From assembly GCF_041146395.1 (NCBI RefSeq), contig NC_090984.1, forward strand, positions 81,665,114-81,729,113: 64,000 nt of DNA, read 5' to 3'. The notes beneath the pieces were generated by a model that was not told where the DNA came from, did not search any database, and saw nothing but the letters and a program-made list of their open reading frames with translations. The DNA comes from Eulemur rufifrons. Taxonomy: Eukaryota > Chordata > Mammalia > Primates > Lemuridae. Positions within the stretch are counted from its first letter, which is position 1. Each line of letters begins with the position of its first letter. Made by a program: the position numbers and the translations under genes. Below, piece by piece: positions 24,207 to 36,634 of this stretch.

Positions 24207-26043
24207 CTTCAAATAAAAAGAGACGTGCAAAAATATTTCACTAATGTAAGTTTTTGGTGTTACTAAATAAAATTAATTTACCAGCAGTCAGAAAGTCTGA
24301 AACACGTCACTTTTTCTTAGGTATTTAGAGTTCTATATAAACCAAACAACGAAAACCAATGTACAGTGTTTTCCTTGGAAACATCTGTGTCAGTTGTTTC
24401 TCTTAAGTAAAATACCATTTGGTAATAATGTAGTAATATATAACCTCTAAAAATTACAACAAAAACTAGACATGGATAGGCTGTCATTTATATCATTTAT
24501 GATCTTCTTTTCTAAGTACTACTTAGGAGTCTCATTGCATAATTTACATAGTATGTAAATGTTGCACTATACCAAGAGTTGGATGGCATGAAGTAGGTGG
24601 ATAATATGAGAGACTATTTAAATCTTAAAAAGGCTACTGAATTTCCTAGGGAAAGAGGGCAAAGAGGAGAGAGCAATTTTAGCAACCAGAAGGGTTTTCT
24701 TACCACCTGCATTGATGAAACTGGGAAAGGGAGAAGACATAAATTAAAGGTATTATGCTTTGATTATTAATGACAAAAAGGGGTATTTCCACCACAATGT
24801 TTCACTATAGGAGAGACTCGACAAGAACTAAAGAGACAGAATAACCTTGGTAATCAGCAATGACAACAACCACACAGCAGCTCTCTACAGAGAAATCAAA
24901 CCAATGCATCATATTTGATGGCTGGTGGCAAAGATAACATAGAGTCAGATAGTATGTGAAGACTAGCAAAGGTTCTCCAATGGTAATGACTGCTCTGGCA
25001 TCTGACTGTGAATTTAGCCCTTAAAGCTAACAGTTATTCATTCCTGAATGGAATATTCAGGCATTCCTGCCATAAAGCCCTTCAGTTCCAGATACCTATG
25101 AACTTAGGGCAACAGAGAATAGGAAGAAACCAGTGTTAATACAAAAGCATATACCTAGCAGTAGGCTGTAAATTCCTTTATTTCCACAGTGTGATTTGTC
25201 TTTTATTCCTGGTATCATTCCCAGAATGGCCTGGCTTCTAAATAAAACTATACACAAACAGGCTACTGAAACATGAAGCAGTGGTTTAGAACTTGTTTGG
25301 GAAGGGGTCTCTTAGAATCTGAAATAAGCTATGGACTGTCTCCCCAGAAAAATGGACAAGCATACAGAATTTCGGGGGCTCATGGACCCTCAAAAGATCC
25401 ATATAATCTAGATGAAGAATTCCAGAATTTAATAATTTGGAAATCTTTATTTGCATCATTTCTTTTATTAAATGTATGGGGAAGGTATTACAAGAAAAAT
25501 AATTTTTAATTATCATCCAACCAATGATATCTTTATGGACTATAAGGATAGGTAAGCTGCTTTACTTTCTAAGAGAAAGAAGAGATTAGGATGAAAATAA
25601 GTAATAAACTTTTTGAGGATTATGGAGGGAAGACAGAGGCAAAACTAAGAGATTGATTTTAAATGCCATCGTAACTAGGAAACCTTTTCATATCACCTTC
25701 CATGAAAGTCAATATGTAATTAATGGCAATAAAATAATACAGGGCAAAAACAGACGATTCTTCAAAACCTTAATGCATTAATTTCAATTTTTTTCCTCAC
25801 TCCACCTCTTACCCAAGTGCCAAAAACCTAAGAACATGATTGAGTTTTATGAGAACATTGGATTATAAAGAAATACCAGAAAATAAGCCAAGGTCCTTGC
25901 CGTAGCTTTGCTAGTAAATTATAACTTGGGGCAAACTGCTTAATGTCTCCGGGCTTTACTTTCATGATCTTTAAAATAAGAGAACTCAACCTGTGCCCCT
26001 TTTGACTATAAAATTCCACAAAACCATATATCCTTTAACTCAC
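24207..26043. other. MAP4K5 intron, mostly unassigned
   Basis: No exon seen. A MIR-like fragment at about 25895-25990 ('gctttgctagtaaattataacttggggcaaactgcttaatgtctccgggctttactttcatgatc'). The region around 25273-25516, open on both strands, has no recognisable protein. Confidence 0.45.
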
Positions 26044-26106
26044 CATTTTGTTTTGTCCTTTAGTTTTGGAGGCTGAAAATTACTTTTTGACATTAAGAAG
26101 AGAGCC
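26044..26106 (-). CDS. MAP4K5: MAP4K5 exon: kinase C-lobe (ALFLMSKS)
   Basis: This 63-bp exon finishes the split Arg codon and encodes ALFLMSKSNFQPPKLKDKTK plus two bases of Trp. It is the alpha-G region of the C-lobe. The Ser in LMSKS and the Thr in KDKTKW are MAP4K5-type residues. The acceptor is tttcag|GGCTC and the donor AAAATG|gtgagt, a near-ideal 5' splice site. Confidence 0.95.
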
Positions 26107-26879
26107 CTGAAATAAAAATTTCAGTTAAAGAGCAATGCCAAAATACTTTTATTACTACATCTAACAATCAAAATGAATATTCTGTAATGAATTGATACAA
26201 TGATACTAAACTACCACATATGTAGGTACTGATGAAAACTGCTTTGGGATGTGGAAATGAAATTATTTATATTTTAGATAGCCTATAAAAAATTTCTCCT
26301 GACTACAGAGAAGAACTTTAAATTTCTAACAAGTCTGTATTCACAAAGCAAAGCTACTAAATGTTAAAGAAGAGTTTTATTACCATACTGTTACATATAT
26401 GACCAGTATTATATCCTAAGCATATGTCTATATAATTGTATATCATTCTGTAACACACAGAAATAATATGTTACTTTAACATTAGGTTGTATGTTTCACC
26501 AAAGACTGGTCTCCACAATTATTCTGGATATATAGGCAAATTGTATGTACTTCCTGACCAATTTTCTTTTTTGGACAATAATTTCCAACATTCTCTTGTT
26601 ACATATAAGTCCATCTATAAGATGATTTTGTCTACAAATTCATCTTTGACCCATTTTCCTATGGGGGTAGAAGGAAAGAGGATGGAAGGAGGAGGTTCTA
26701 AAATCTATATTCCCAACATTTTAAGATATTTTAAATATTCTGCTTTATCTTTATCTATATTATCTACATGCTTACCAATTGTTACACTATTAAAATTACA
26801 TTAGATAATACTGTATTCTTTTTTCAGTAATAATCAATTTTCTATGTTGCTTTGGTTCATACATATATAATAGCTGCCC

Positions 26880-26880
<1 letters not shown>
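26107..26880. other. MAP4K5 intron, no repeat recognised
   Basis: AT-rich sequence upstream of the 26044-26106 exon. The 105-aa open frame at 26487-26804 (plus strand) has no family resemblance and is treated as chance. Confidence 0.4.
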
Positions 26881-27387
<507 letters not shown>

Positions 27388-28005
27388 TAATCTGTTGTCA
27401 ATTATATGTTAGGAGAACGTTTTTCTCATACTGTGGATTTTCCTTTTAACTTTACACCATTTACTTTAAAAGTTTAAATTTTAGCCCAATTTATCTTCTC
27501 CTTCAAAATGTCAAAAAACTTTTCAAAAGCCCTCAAATTTTTTCCTGAAAGATGATATATTCTAAAATGTAAATGATAACTATACTCAACATAGGCACTT
27601 CTTCATTATCCCTAGACTAAGGAGAAAGAAACAAAATCAAATGTAATTATAAAAATCTCATCTGCATTCTATCATTTACTTATAACTCCACATAGGAGAA
27701 AAAAAGAAAAAAGATCAATTGATGGAAGAATGAATGTAAAGGCTCAAAAAGACTTTTTTACAATAACTGTCATCTCCTAGTATGATTATTTGTTTTACGG
27801 CAAAACTTCAAACAGTATAGACAACTCATTCTGTGTTGTTTTCAGAGTAGTAATACAGGACAGGTTTTAGATGAGATTACTCCTGAATCCTTTACAATGC
27901 TTTTACTATTTTTCATTCTTAAAAATGAGCATGTAACACCTGAATTATCAGTATTTATTTATCAGACTTTATTAATAACTGTATAATTGTAAATAATGAG
28001 AACAC

Positions 28006-28137
28006 CTCATTGGATGAAGATCAAACATAGGTGGCTGAAGTTCTCCAAGTTCAATTGCTGTTATTCCTACTGCCCAGATATCACAGAGTTGGTTGTAGCC
28101 ACCATTTTTCTCCACTGCTGCAACTTCTGGGGCCATC
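28006..28137 (-). CDS. MAP4K5: MAP4K5 exon: APE motif and alpha-F
   Basis: This 132-bp exon completes Trp and encodes [20 protein letters not shown], then the alpha-F segment [18 protein letters not shown] and DLHPM, ending two bases into Arg. APE closes the activation segment, and the Asp of LCDIW is the conserved alpha-F Asp. [13 protein letters not shown] identifies MAP4K5 rather than MAP4K3 (recalled as [13 protein letters not shown]). The acceptor is cttctag|GATGG and the donor ATGAG|gtgttc. Confidence 0.97.
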
Positions 28138-28479
28138 CTAGAAGGAATCAATGAATATAACATTTTTATTTTTTAAAAAATGATATGAAATCTGCTACTT
28201 CTTGTTATAATCACTACACTTGTTGAAGGGAAGGAGGCTGAGGGGTGTTTACTAGGAAAGAAGAAAATTACTAGTAAACACTTAAATATTACACATATAT
28301 CCTTTTAAAATTCATTGTTTAAGAATCTTAAATCCCTCATCTGAACGCTAGTGCTCTAAGGAAAAATCTTACCTTACTCTAGTTTCTGTTTTGTGAATCT
28401 TGTTATATAATATCGGAAAAGAAAAAGAACTTAAAACCCTGTGAACGTTAAAGAAAAGTTCTCAAAGGAGGTGAGACGT

Positions 28480-29250
28480 AATGCCTCAGTAGGGAGCAAA
28501 GAAGGTGGGGAGCCTGAACATTTCAGTCAGAGGAAACAAGTACAGATTCAGGAGACAGGGAGAGCACATGAAACACCTGGAGAGGTGAAAGGACAGTGCT
28601 TGCTACTCAATGTGTGATCATCTATAGACTGATATGGGCCATTCACTGCGGGTTACCAGTTTGTGGTAAGTACAGCAATGAAGAATAAGCATTTATTCTT
28701 GTCAAAATGTATGATCATTTTTTTGTAATTCATTTTTATCTTATTTTACAAAAGTCTAAGACCGTAATGGACAGGAAATGAAAAAAAATTGTCCTTCACA
28801 ACAGATGGTTTGAGAGGGTCTAAAAAGTATTTGAAAAATAAACCTCAGAAGTAGAGGCTAGATCATGAATGACCTACTAATTATAAAAGGAAGTTTACAC
28901 TTTAGAGTGACAATGACAGGGACTCACTGAAAGATTTAATCATCAAGGACAAACTTAATCTAAAACTCATGGCAACATGAAGGATAGTATGAGAGGAGGT
29001 GAACTCAGATAGATGAGTTAGAAGACTTTTCAAAAATAAAGGGAAAAATTATAAAGGATTTCTCAAAGGCAGTGGTAGAAGGAATAGAACAAAAAGGGTT
29101 GATTAAAGATATTGAGTTGAGTATAAAATGCTTGTGGAAACTGAAGGAGAACTTCTGTTGAACAACTGTTGAATATATAGAAAACTGAAGGTAAACCGAG
29201 CAGCTGAGTTGGAGTTATATTTTTGGGAGTCACTAGTGTATAATAATGAT
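28480..29250 (+). repeat. Possible L2-like LINE 3' fragment
   Basis: 'cagattcaggagacagggagagcacatgaaacacctgg', 'gatcatgaatgacctactaattataaaaggaagtttacac' and 'gagaggaggtgaactcagatagatgagttagaag' follow the purine-rich L2-type order, but divergence is high. Confidence 0.35.
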
Positions 29251-30090
29251 GGCATCAGAAGTTATAAAGTGTAGATTACACTGCTCTGGGGAAATACTTT
29301 ATTTTTTTTAATGTTTACTAATTTAAAATCAATTTATATTTATTAATATATTAATATCCACAGAGTAAAAGTTGCTCTTACATACACTTAGATTTCAAAA
29401 AGTTATATTAACATATTGTCTCTCAATGTAAGTGTGGTTAAGGATATAAGATATGTATACTAAAAATGCTAACACGTAGATGTATCCTATATGCAGTGTT
29501 ACATACATAATAATAGGGAGAGGAGTAAAGAGAAGAAAATGATCACCATGGAGCAAGATGACTGAAGGTAAGTTTCACAAAAGGAAGAGGCTGAGCTAGA
29601 GCCCAGAGAAGGCAAATTGGTTTCATATCTTCTGCCCACTGGAATCAGTTAGTGGTAGCTAAATGGAATGTTCAGTTGACCAACATTATTGCACCTCCTG
29701 CTTAGTGGGAAATGGATCAATCAGTCTACCACAGGTGAAGAAAGGCAGAATGTGAGCCACTCTTAAGAATGGGCAGGATTTAAAATAAACACAGGAAAGG
29801 GGTATTCTGGGAAGGTAATAAACAAACCTAAAGTAGTAGTATTTCATCTGGTATAGTCAGGGTACAAAAAATAAGACAATTTTGACAAAAGAAGAGCGTT
29901 CACAAAGAGGATAGTCACAGACAGAGACTGAGGGAGGGAAACAGTCATGTGAAGGAAATTCTACAGGTAATCTAATTCATTTATATTTTCATTTAATTTT
30001 TATTGAAATGGTATTTAGTGAGGCATTTTTCTGTTATAAAAAGTGGTATGTGCTGACTGAAGAGAATTTGGAATATATAAAAAAAAATAT
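29251..30090. other. Intronic stretch, no repeat recognised
   Basis: Part of the intron between the 28006-28137 and 31813-31885 exons. I see no named element here. Confidence 0.4.
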
Positions 30091-30365
30091 GGGCCAGGCA
30101 CAGTGGCTCATGTCTGTAATCCCACACTCTGGAAGGCTGAGGCAGGAGGATCACTTGATCCCAGGAGTTCAAAGCCAGCCTGGGCAACACAGTGAGACCC
30201 CATCTCTACAAAAAAATAAAAAATTAGCCTGCCATGATAGTTCATGCCTGTATTGCTAGCTATTCAGAAGGCTGAAGCAGAAAGATCACTTGAGCCCCAG
30301 AGTTTGAGGCTGCAGTTAGCTATGATCTTGCCACTGCATTCTAGCCTGGGTAACATAGTGAGATG
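30091..30365 (+). mobile_element. Alu SINE (AluJ-like)
   Basis: 'gggccaggcacagtggctcatgtctgtaatcccacactctgg' to 'ctagcctgggtaacatagtgagat', a complete plus-strand dimer. It is antisense to MAP4K5, so its T-rich complement is in the pre-mRNA. The tail has grown into the purine tract listed next. Confidence 0.9.
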
Positions 30366-30480
30366 AAAGAAAAGAAAAAGAAAATAGAAAAAGAAAAAGA
30401 GAAAGAAAAGAAAAGAAAAGAAAAAGAAAGAAAAAAGGAAAGAAAGAAAGGGAAGGAAGGAAGGAAGGAAGGAAGGTAGG
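30366..30480. repeat. Purine-only (GAAA)n/(GGAA)n tract
   Basis: About 110 bases of almost pure A/G: (GAAA)n grading into seven or so GGAA units, with only one or two T interruptions. It arose from the A-tail of the Alu at 30091. On the transcribed MAP4K5 strand it is polypyrimidine. Confidence 0.9.
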
Positions 30481-30529
30481 TTGGGTAAGCATGATTCCAC
30501 CTGAAGACAGCCACTATTTCACATATTTT

Positions 30530-31470
30530 GACCATAATTTTTACTTACACAAACACACATACCTTTTACAAAATGGGATTATATTGCATATGCTACTTTT
30601 AATCTTGCTTTTATGATTAACAGTGTATCATGAGCTTATCTGCTGACAATCATCTTTAACAAGATAAATTTTAGTAGCAGCATATGATTCCAATGAAGTG
30701 AATAAATGTACATAATTTCCTTAACTAATTTTTGTTGCATATTATTTTCCCTCAATTTTTCATTAAAATATGACAAACCTCTTCATATATAAATCTCTAT
30801 GCCTCCCTAATAAATTTTTACTTATAAATAAAATAATTCCACTAAGTGGAATTATTAAGACTAAAGAACATAAGCATTGCTTAAGATTTTTGAAAAATAT
30901 TACTGTCAAATTATGCTTCTAAATTGTTCTACCAATTTCCACTTTCACTGTCAAATATTTAGCAATAGTGGGTATTATTCATGCTTCCAAATATTTTCCA
31001 ATTGGATAGAATAGAATGTCACTATTTAATTTGTATTTTTGTTCATCAAGGAAGATATTGTTCATATTTTATGACATCTCATATGTATTATTTTAATAAG
31101 TCCCTGCTTCTAATGAGATATTCTTTTTATTGACATATAATAACTTACATATTAAAGATATTAAGCCTAGTTTGGCATTTTTTAGCCAATAGTTCCTGGT
31201 CTTTTTACTTACCTTTTAATTTTGTTTAAGCTGATGGACATATATAAGTTTTAAATTTTCATGTAGTTGAATCTATCATCCTTTCCCTTTAGAGTTTTAT
31301 TCTTTCATGCCCAGAAAGTCTTCCTCAACTCTTAAAGCAGATATTTATTGATGGCTTCAATTTTATATTTAATTACTTCCCATCATATACAATTTATTTT
31401 GTCACTAGGTGTGAGATACAGAGTTACTTTAAATTTCTTTCCAACTAATAAATTATCCAACATTGCATAT
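30530..31470 (-). repeat. L1ME-type LINE 3' region, reversed
   Basis: 'ccttttacaaaatgggattatattgcatatgctac', 'aataattccactaagtggaattattaagac' and 'actgtcaaattatgcttctaaattgttctaccaatttccac' match the reverse complement of old L1 3' UTRs; the part to 31470 looks like further L1 sequence. Confidence 0.55.
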
Positions 31471-31812
31471 TAAAGGAGCTAACCCTTAGGTCTAGACTAA
31501 AATAGAAGCAATACCAGAAGAAAGGGTAAGAAAATTACAAGAGATAATACAAGTCTTTTGAAAATTTCATACCTATGAGTCCTCTCATTATAAGATCCCA
31601 GGGACAGCAAAAATTGTTAGCACTTCAACAGAGGGAAAGCTGGACGATGAAAATGAGTACCGAAGTTCTCTAACCCAATCAGAAGTAAGATAGTATCAAG
31701 GACATGAAAGTATGCTAACTTTCAATTATCACTTGTATTACCAAGTATCAAGGTTGATTGCTAACCATGAAGAAATGAAAATGCACCAAATTCAATGATG
31801 GTAATGTCTTAC

Positions 31813-31885
31813 CAATAAGGGGTGCCAATGAAAGATTTCCTTTTTGCAATGGTAGCTGTTATTTTTGCAGCCACGCCAAAGTCAG
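31813..31885 (-). CDS. MAP4K5: MAP4K5 exon: DFG and activation segment
   Basis: This 73-bp exon encodes [20 protein letters not shown] then TPY and two bases of Trp. DFG begins the activation segment; its Asp binds magnesium. The Ser in KRKSFIG aligns with the activation-loop serine that is phosphorylated in the paralogue MAP4K3 (Ser170), so it is a likely activating site by homology. [14 protein letters not shown] fits MAP4K5. The acceptor is caccag|CTGACT and the donor TATTG|gtaaga. Confidence 0.96.
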
Positions 31886-32199
31886 CTGGTGAGGAAAAAA
31901 AACAGAAAATTTTAGTTCTTTTCAATACAACAACCAGTATTTTTAAGTTTCACCCTTAGGCATGGCATTATTAATACAGATATTAATGTTAGGAAAATGT
32001 ACATAAATTGAATACCTAAATCTCTTCTTGCTTGGTTCATAACAATCATTAAAACAAAAGAATCTATTTGAACTTTAATGGAATGAAAATGTACTGTAGT
32101 AAGAAAAAAGTTAATAAAAATATTTTTATTTCAAGCACAATGAAGTTAATTTGGAAAAAAGACTGCAAAAAATAAAACACATGGGAAACCACACACCTG

Positions 32200-32620
32200 G
32201 ATTTCTTTTATCCTAACACAACAATGTTAGCATTTGGATGTAATGTTTTGGAAAAGTCTTTTTTCTATGTATAAACTTTTTAATTGTTGTTAAACATGGT
32301 TGTAAAAAACTGTATATATAGTTCATTTTTGTCACTTAACACTTCAGGGGATTTTACTCTCACATATTCATAAATATTAATGATTGATAATATGCTATAA
32401 GTAGATTTATCATAGCATTTTAAATTGCTAGACTTATATTTGCATTTTTTCTACTATAAATAATATGATTAATACTACTGTGACTATGGATTTTCCATCT
32501 TTAGGATTAATTTCCTTAAACTGAGTTTTGGGAGTAAAATTACTGAGTCAAAAGATGAAAACTATGGTGACTCTTCATATGAATATTAAAATTGTATAAT
32601 GTTAATTCTCATTTAAAATT
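32200..32620 (-). repeat. L1ME-type 3' UTR fragment, reversed
   Basis: 'atggattttccatctttaggattaatttccttaaactgagttttgggagtaaaattactgagtcaaaag' is the reversed 'ccttagaataaattcctagaagtggaattgctgggtcaaagg' block. It ends about 45 bp from the 32667-32709 exon. Confidence 0.55.
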
Positions 32621-32666
32621 TTATTAAAAATTTTTTGGAAAAAATTAAGAACTTGAAATAACATAC

Positions 32667-32709
32667 CTAATTTTACATCACCATGGTCTGTCAATAAAAT
32701 ATTTGCACC
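32667..32709 (-). CDS. MAP4K5: MAP4K5 exon: GANILL segment
   Basis: This 43-bp exon encodes GANILLTDHGDVKL plus the first base of an Ala codon. The Asn of GANILL is the conserved metal-binding Asn of the catalytic loop. Only 88 bp separate it from the HRD exon, so the two are a tightly spaced small-exon pair. The acceptor is gttttag|GGTGC and the donor AATTAG|gtatgt. Confidence 0.95.
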
Positions 32710-32797
32710 CTAAAACAAAAATACAAATACTATTAAATTAGCATCATAAGATTTCTTCCAACAGAATTGGCAATTTAAACATAATAAATGAACTTAC

Positions 32798-32845
32798 TTT
32801 GATATCTCTATGCATTTTGCCTTTAGTATGCAAATAGGCAAGACC
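32798..32845 (-). CDS. MAP4K5: MAP4K5 exon: catalytic loop HRD
   Basis: This 48-bp exon of 16 whole codons encodes GLAYLHTKGKMHRDIK. It contains the HRD triad, whose Asp is the catalytic base, and the Lys two residues later that contacts the gamma phosphate. The acceptor is aacttcag|GGTCTT and the donor ATCAAA|gtaagt. It is symmetric (phase 0 at both ends), so skipping it would remove the active site without shifting frame. Confidence 0.96.
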
Positions 32846-33019
32846 CTGAAGTTTAAAAAAAAGGTATGTATTAGCAAAACTGCAAACTTGAGTCCTGAAT
32901 TTTTTACTTAAATTCTTATTATTAATAAATAAGAAAACCTTTCTGGAGGGGAATCTAGATCAGTTTCTTTTTACTAATCAATGTTTACTATATCTTGAAG
33001 ATTTATAATTTATTTTCTG

Positions 33020-35245
33020 GTAAAAATCCAAAATATTTCACTAAAACATTATCATCACAATCAAGCTAAGGAACATATCCATCATCCCAAAAGTTTCTTT
33101 ATGCTGGGCCTCTTTATAATTCTCTCATCCTTTCCCCTCCTGCCCTTGGCAAACACTGGTCTGCTATCACTAAAGATCAGATTTTCAAAGTTGTTTGGCT
33201 ATTCTACATGTTCTGCATTTCTATAGAAATTTTAGAATCAGCCTGTCAATTTTTTTTTTTAAAAGCCCGCCTTAAATTTTGATTGGGACTGCACTGGATC
33301 TATAGGTTAATTTGGGGAGAATTAACATTTTTACACTGGGTTTCTGATTCATGAACATGGTATATTAATAGTTCTCAATTTATTTAGGTCTTCAATTTCT
33401 CTCAGCAGTTTTGTAGTTCTCAGTATGCTGGTGTTAATGCATCTTTTGTCATATTTATCCTTAAGAATGTCATATTTTTGATGTTTTTATAAGTAGTATT
33501 CTTTTAATTTCTGATTGTCTATTGCTAGTATATAGAAATCTAATTAATTTTTGTATATTGATCTTGAATCTTGCAATCTTTGTAGCCTCATTTGTTAGTT
33601 CTAGTAGCTACTTTGTAGATTCTATTTCGTTTTCTATATAGATGACTATGTGGTCTGTGAATAAAGAGAGTTTTACTTCCTACTTTCCAAACTAGAAGCC
33701 TTCTATTTCATTGTTTTCTCTTTTGTTATTGACCAAAACCTCCAATACAATGTTGAAAATAAATAGTAAAAGCAGGTCCTTGCCTTATTTGACTGATACT
33801 GGGGGAAAAGATCCAGTCTTTTATCATGAAGTATGACTTAGTTGCAGGGTTTTCATAGGTGCTCTTTATTGGGTTGACCAAGTTCCTTTCTATTCTTAGT
33901 ATGTTCTGAATTTTTATCAGGAATGCATGTTGGATTTTGCTAAATGGTCTTTCTGTGTCTACTCAGATGATCATATGGGTTTCCTTTTTTAGTTTGCTAA
34001 TATGGCCAATTACTTGAAATAATTTTTGGATGTTAAGCCAACAAACCAACATTGCATTCTAGGATAAACTCCACTTGTTTATGATGTATTACCTTTTATC
34101 ATATATTACCATTATCTTTGCTAAACCTTTTGTTTTACTTTGTAATTTTTGCACATATTTTTATGAAGGTTATTAGTCTGTAGTTTTGTTGTAATATTGT
34201 CTGATTTTGGTATCAGAATAATGCTGACTCATAAAATGATGTGGGAGGTATTCCCTGCTCTTCAATTTTCTAAAACAATGTGTATAGAACTGGCATTATT
34301 TCTTCCATAGCTGTTTGGCTGAATTTACCCTATGATATCATCTGGCTTGAAGTTTTCTTTGTTAAAACAGACATAAGATTATTTAGGTTATTTCTAAGTG
34401 AATGAGCTTTGGTAGTTTGTATCTCTCAAGGAAATTGTCTATTTCATCTCAATTTCACACTTTATTGGCATATAGATGTTCATAAAATTCTCTTGTTATC
34501 CTTCTAATATCTGTACATTCTGTCATGATATCCCATCATTCATTTCTGGTATTGGTCATGTGTTTCTTTTCCTTTCTTGTAGATAGGTCTGCTGGTGATT
34601 AGTTCTTTCAGGTTTTTAAGTCTGAAAAACTATTTTGCCTTTGTTTTTGCAAGATATTTTCTTTAGGTATAGAATTCTAGGAAGACAATTTCTTTTTAGT
34701 ACTTTAAAGATTTTCCACTATCTTTTCACTTGATTGTTTCTAATAATAAATCTGCCATCATCTTTTTCCTTATTCTTTTGAACATAATGCATCCTTTTGT
34801 TCTGAGTGCTACTAGATTTTCTCATTATCAAATGAGCAATTTGATTATGATGTGCCTTAGTGTAATTTTTTTTCATGTTTCTTGTGCTTGGGGTTTGTTG
34901 AGCACTTTGGATCTATAAGTTAATATTTTTATTAAATTTGGAAATTTTTCAGCTATTATTTTTTCAAATATTATTTTCTGCCTCCCCTTTTCTCTCTGCT
35001 CCTTCAGGGACACCAATTATATCTGGCCACTTGAAATTGTCCTACAGCTTAATGATACTCTTTTCATTTAAAAAAATTCATTTTTCTCTGTTTCATTTGA
35101 GATATTTTCCATTGCTATGTCCTCAAATTCACACGATTTTCTTTTTTTTTGCAACGTGTAATCTACCATTAATCCCATCCTTTGTTAAGTCCATCAGACA
35201 CTATGGTCCTCACTGTCCTTTATTATCTGATGTCTAGTTTCTTGA
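33020..35245 (-). repeat. Old L1 LINE, antisense to the plus strand
   Basis: 'ttgattgggactgcactggatctataggttaatttgggg', 'cttgcaatctttgtagcctcatt' and 'cattgcattctaggataaactccacttg' are reversed ORF2 sequence, and 'gtgcttggggtttgttgagcactttggatctataagtt' is a further reversed old-L1 segment. About 2.2 kb, all frames broken. It shares the transcriptional orientation of MAP4K5. Confidence 0.7.
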
Positions 35246-35404
35246 AAACCATTGTTTCATATATTTTGCCTACTTTCTTTGTTTCAGATAGCATAATAAA
35301 CCCACTTCTTGTTACTCCATTTTGACTAGATGTGGAAGTTTGTCAGCATGATAGAATTTTAAAATTGGAACTAATCTTGGAGGTAATCCCTTGCTAAGCC
35401 TCAT

Positions 35405-35755
35405 TTTATATAGTCATGTGTCACTTAATGACAGGGATACATTCTGAGAAATGCATTGTTAGGCAATTTTGTCATTATGTAAACATCAGAGTGTATTTAC
35501 ACACACCTAGATGACACAGCCTACTACATACCTAGGCTACATGGTATAGCTTATTGCTCCTAGGCTACAAAAATGTACAGCATGAATACTGTAGGCAATT
35601 ATAACACAATGGTGGGTACTTATATACCTAAACATAGAAAAGGTACAGAAAAAATATGGTGTTATAATCTTAGGGGACCACGATCATATCTGTAATCTGT
35701 TATTGACTGAAATGCCATTATGCACTGCATGACTACACTTGGGGAACTAGAACTA
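35405..35755. repeat. Tigger3/MER2-like DNA transposon
   Basis: 'tagtcatgtgtcacttaatgacagggatacattctgagaaatgcattgttaggcaattttgtcattatg', 'cctactacatacctaggctacatggtatagc' and 'aggggaccacgatcatatctgtaatctg' match a short TcMar-Tigger element; the end reads 'gccattatgcactgcatgacta', roughly an inverted repeat of the start. Confidence 0.75.
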
Positions 35756-36578
35756 TATAAGAAGTTAAAGTTATACACAAGGGCCAGAGTGCAAATGTAA
35801 ATTTAGTTTTTTGTCTTTTTTTTTTTCCACTTCCACTCAGTACTCTATTACTTAAGGAAACAATGAACTCTGGAAATTAAAATATAAATAAAATGAATTT
35901 GCTAATAATTCTCTACTATACCTGTATAATTAGGTTTGTATTTTATGTAAGTACAATATAGTAGATTTCTATGATATATGAATATTACAGAAATATACAC
36001 AAACACATATATATAAATATTGGAGAATTTACTTTCATTTATTTCACAGTAAGATTTGGCAGTGGTATGTCTTTTCTTTTCCTTCCAAAACTCATGGCTC
36101 TAGGTCATGGTATGTCTTTTAAAGCATGTGGGAACCAACTCTTTTCAAACTGACTAGAGCTTTGTCTTAGATCAAGTCAATCTCCCAGTTTGTAAAATAT
36201 GGAAGAACAATATATAGAACATCCATTTCATTTCTAAATAATTTACACAATCTAGAAAATGTAGGAACAGAAGCATCAACTAACAATTATTTGTTATAAA
36301 TTACCAAAATATAAAACACATTCATTACTGCTTAATCCCTCCTCCTAATTTAAATGTAGAATACCACATATGATTATTGTGCATATCAGCATCAGCTTAA
36401 ATGAATACTTGTGACTCATTCGTAAAAGAAATAACTAGTTTTACAGAGTTATAATAAAAGAGATTAATGGAAAAATCATTTTGGTTGGCCCTTTCTCTTT
36501 TGGGCAGATCACCATTTTATGGTTATAAACTGTGAAACTATTAATAGAATTGTCAATCTATATAAGCAAATATAGTAC
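35756..36578. other. MAP4K5 intron, no repeat recognised
   Basis: AT-rich, no named element or exon recognised. Confidence 0.4.
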
Positions 36579-36634
36579 CTGTAAAGTTTCTCTGCAGACA
36601 TAGGCTATTTGCAGTTCTGATAATGGTCCAGTAA
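36579..36634 (-). CDS. MAP4K5: MAP4K5 exon: alpha-D/alpha-E
   Basis: This 56-bp exon encodes TGPLSELQIAYVCRETLQ after completing a split Val codon. It forms the alpha-D to alpha-E segment of the C-lobe that leads to the catalytic loop. The Cys in YVCRET fits MAP4K5. The acceptor reads tttttag|TTACTGG and the donor TACAG|gtacta. Confidence 0.93.

Noticed and set aside
26487..26804. 105-aa plus-strand open frame starting MYVSPKTGLHNYSG
   Set aside because: Longest frame in a unique intron stretch, but no recognised family, no promoter or splice context, and AT-rich codon use; chance is the simplest reading.
30264..30535. Phe/Leu/Ser-rich open frames
   Set aside because: Translation of the polypyrimidine complement of the (GAAA)n tract.
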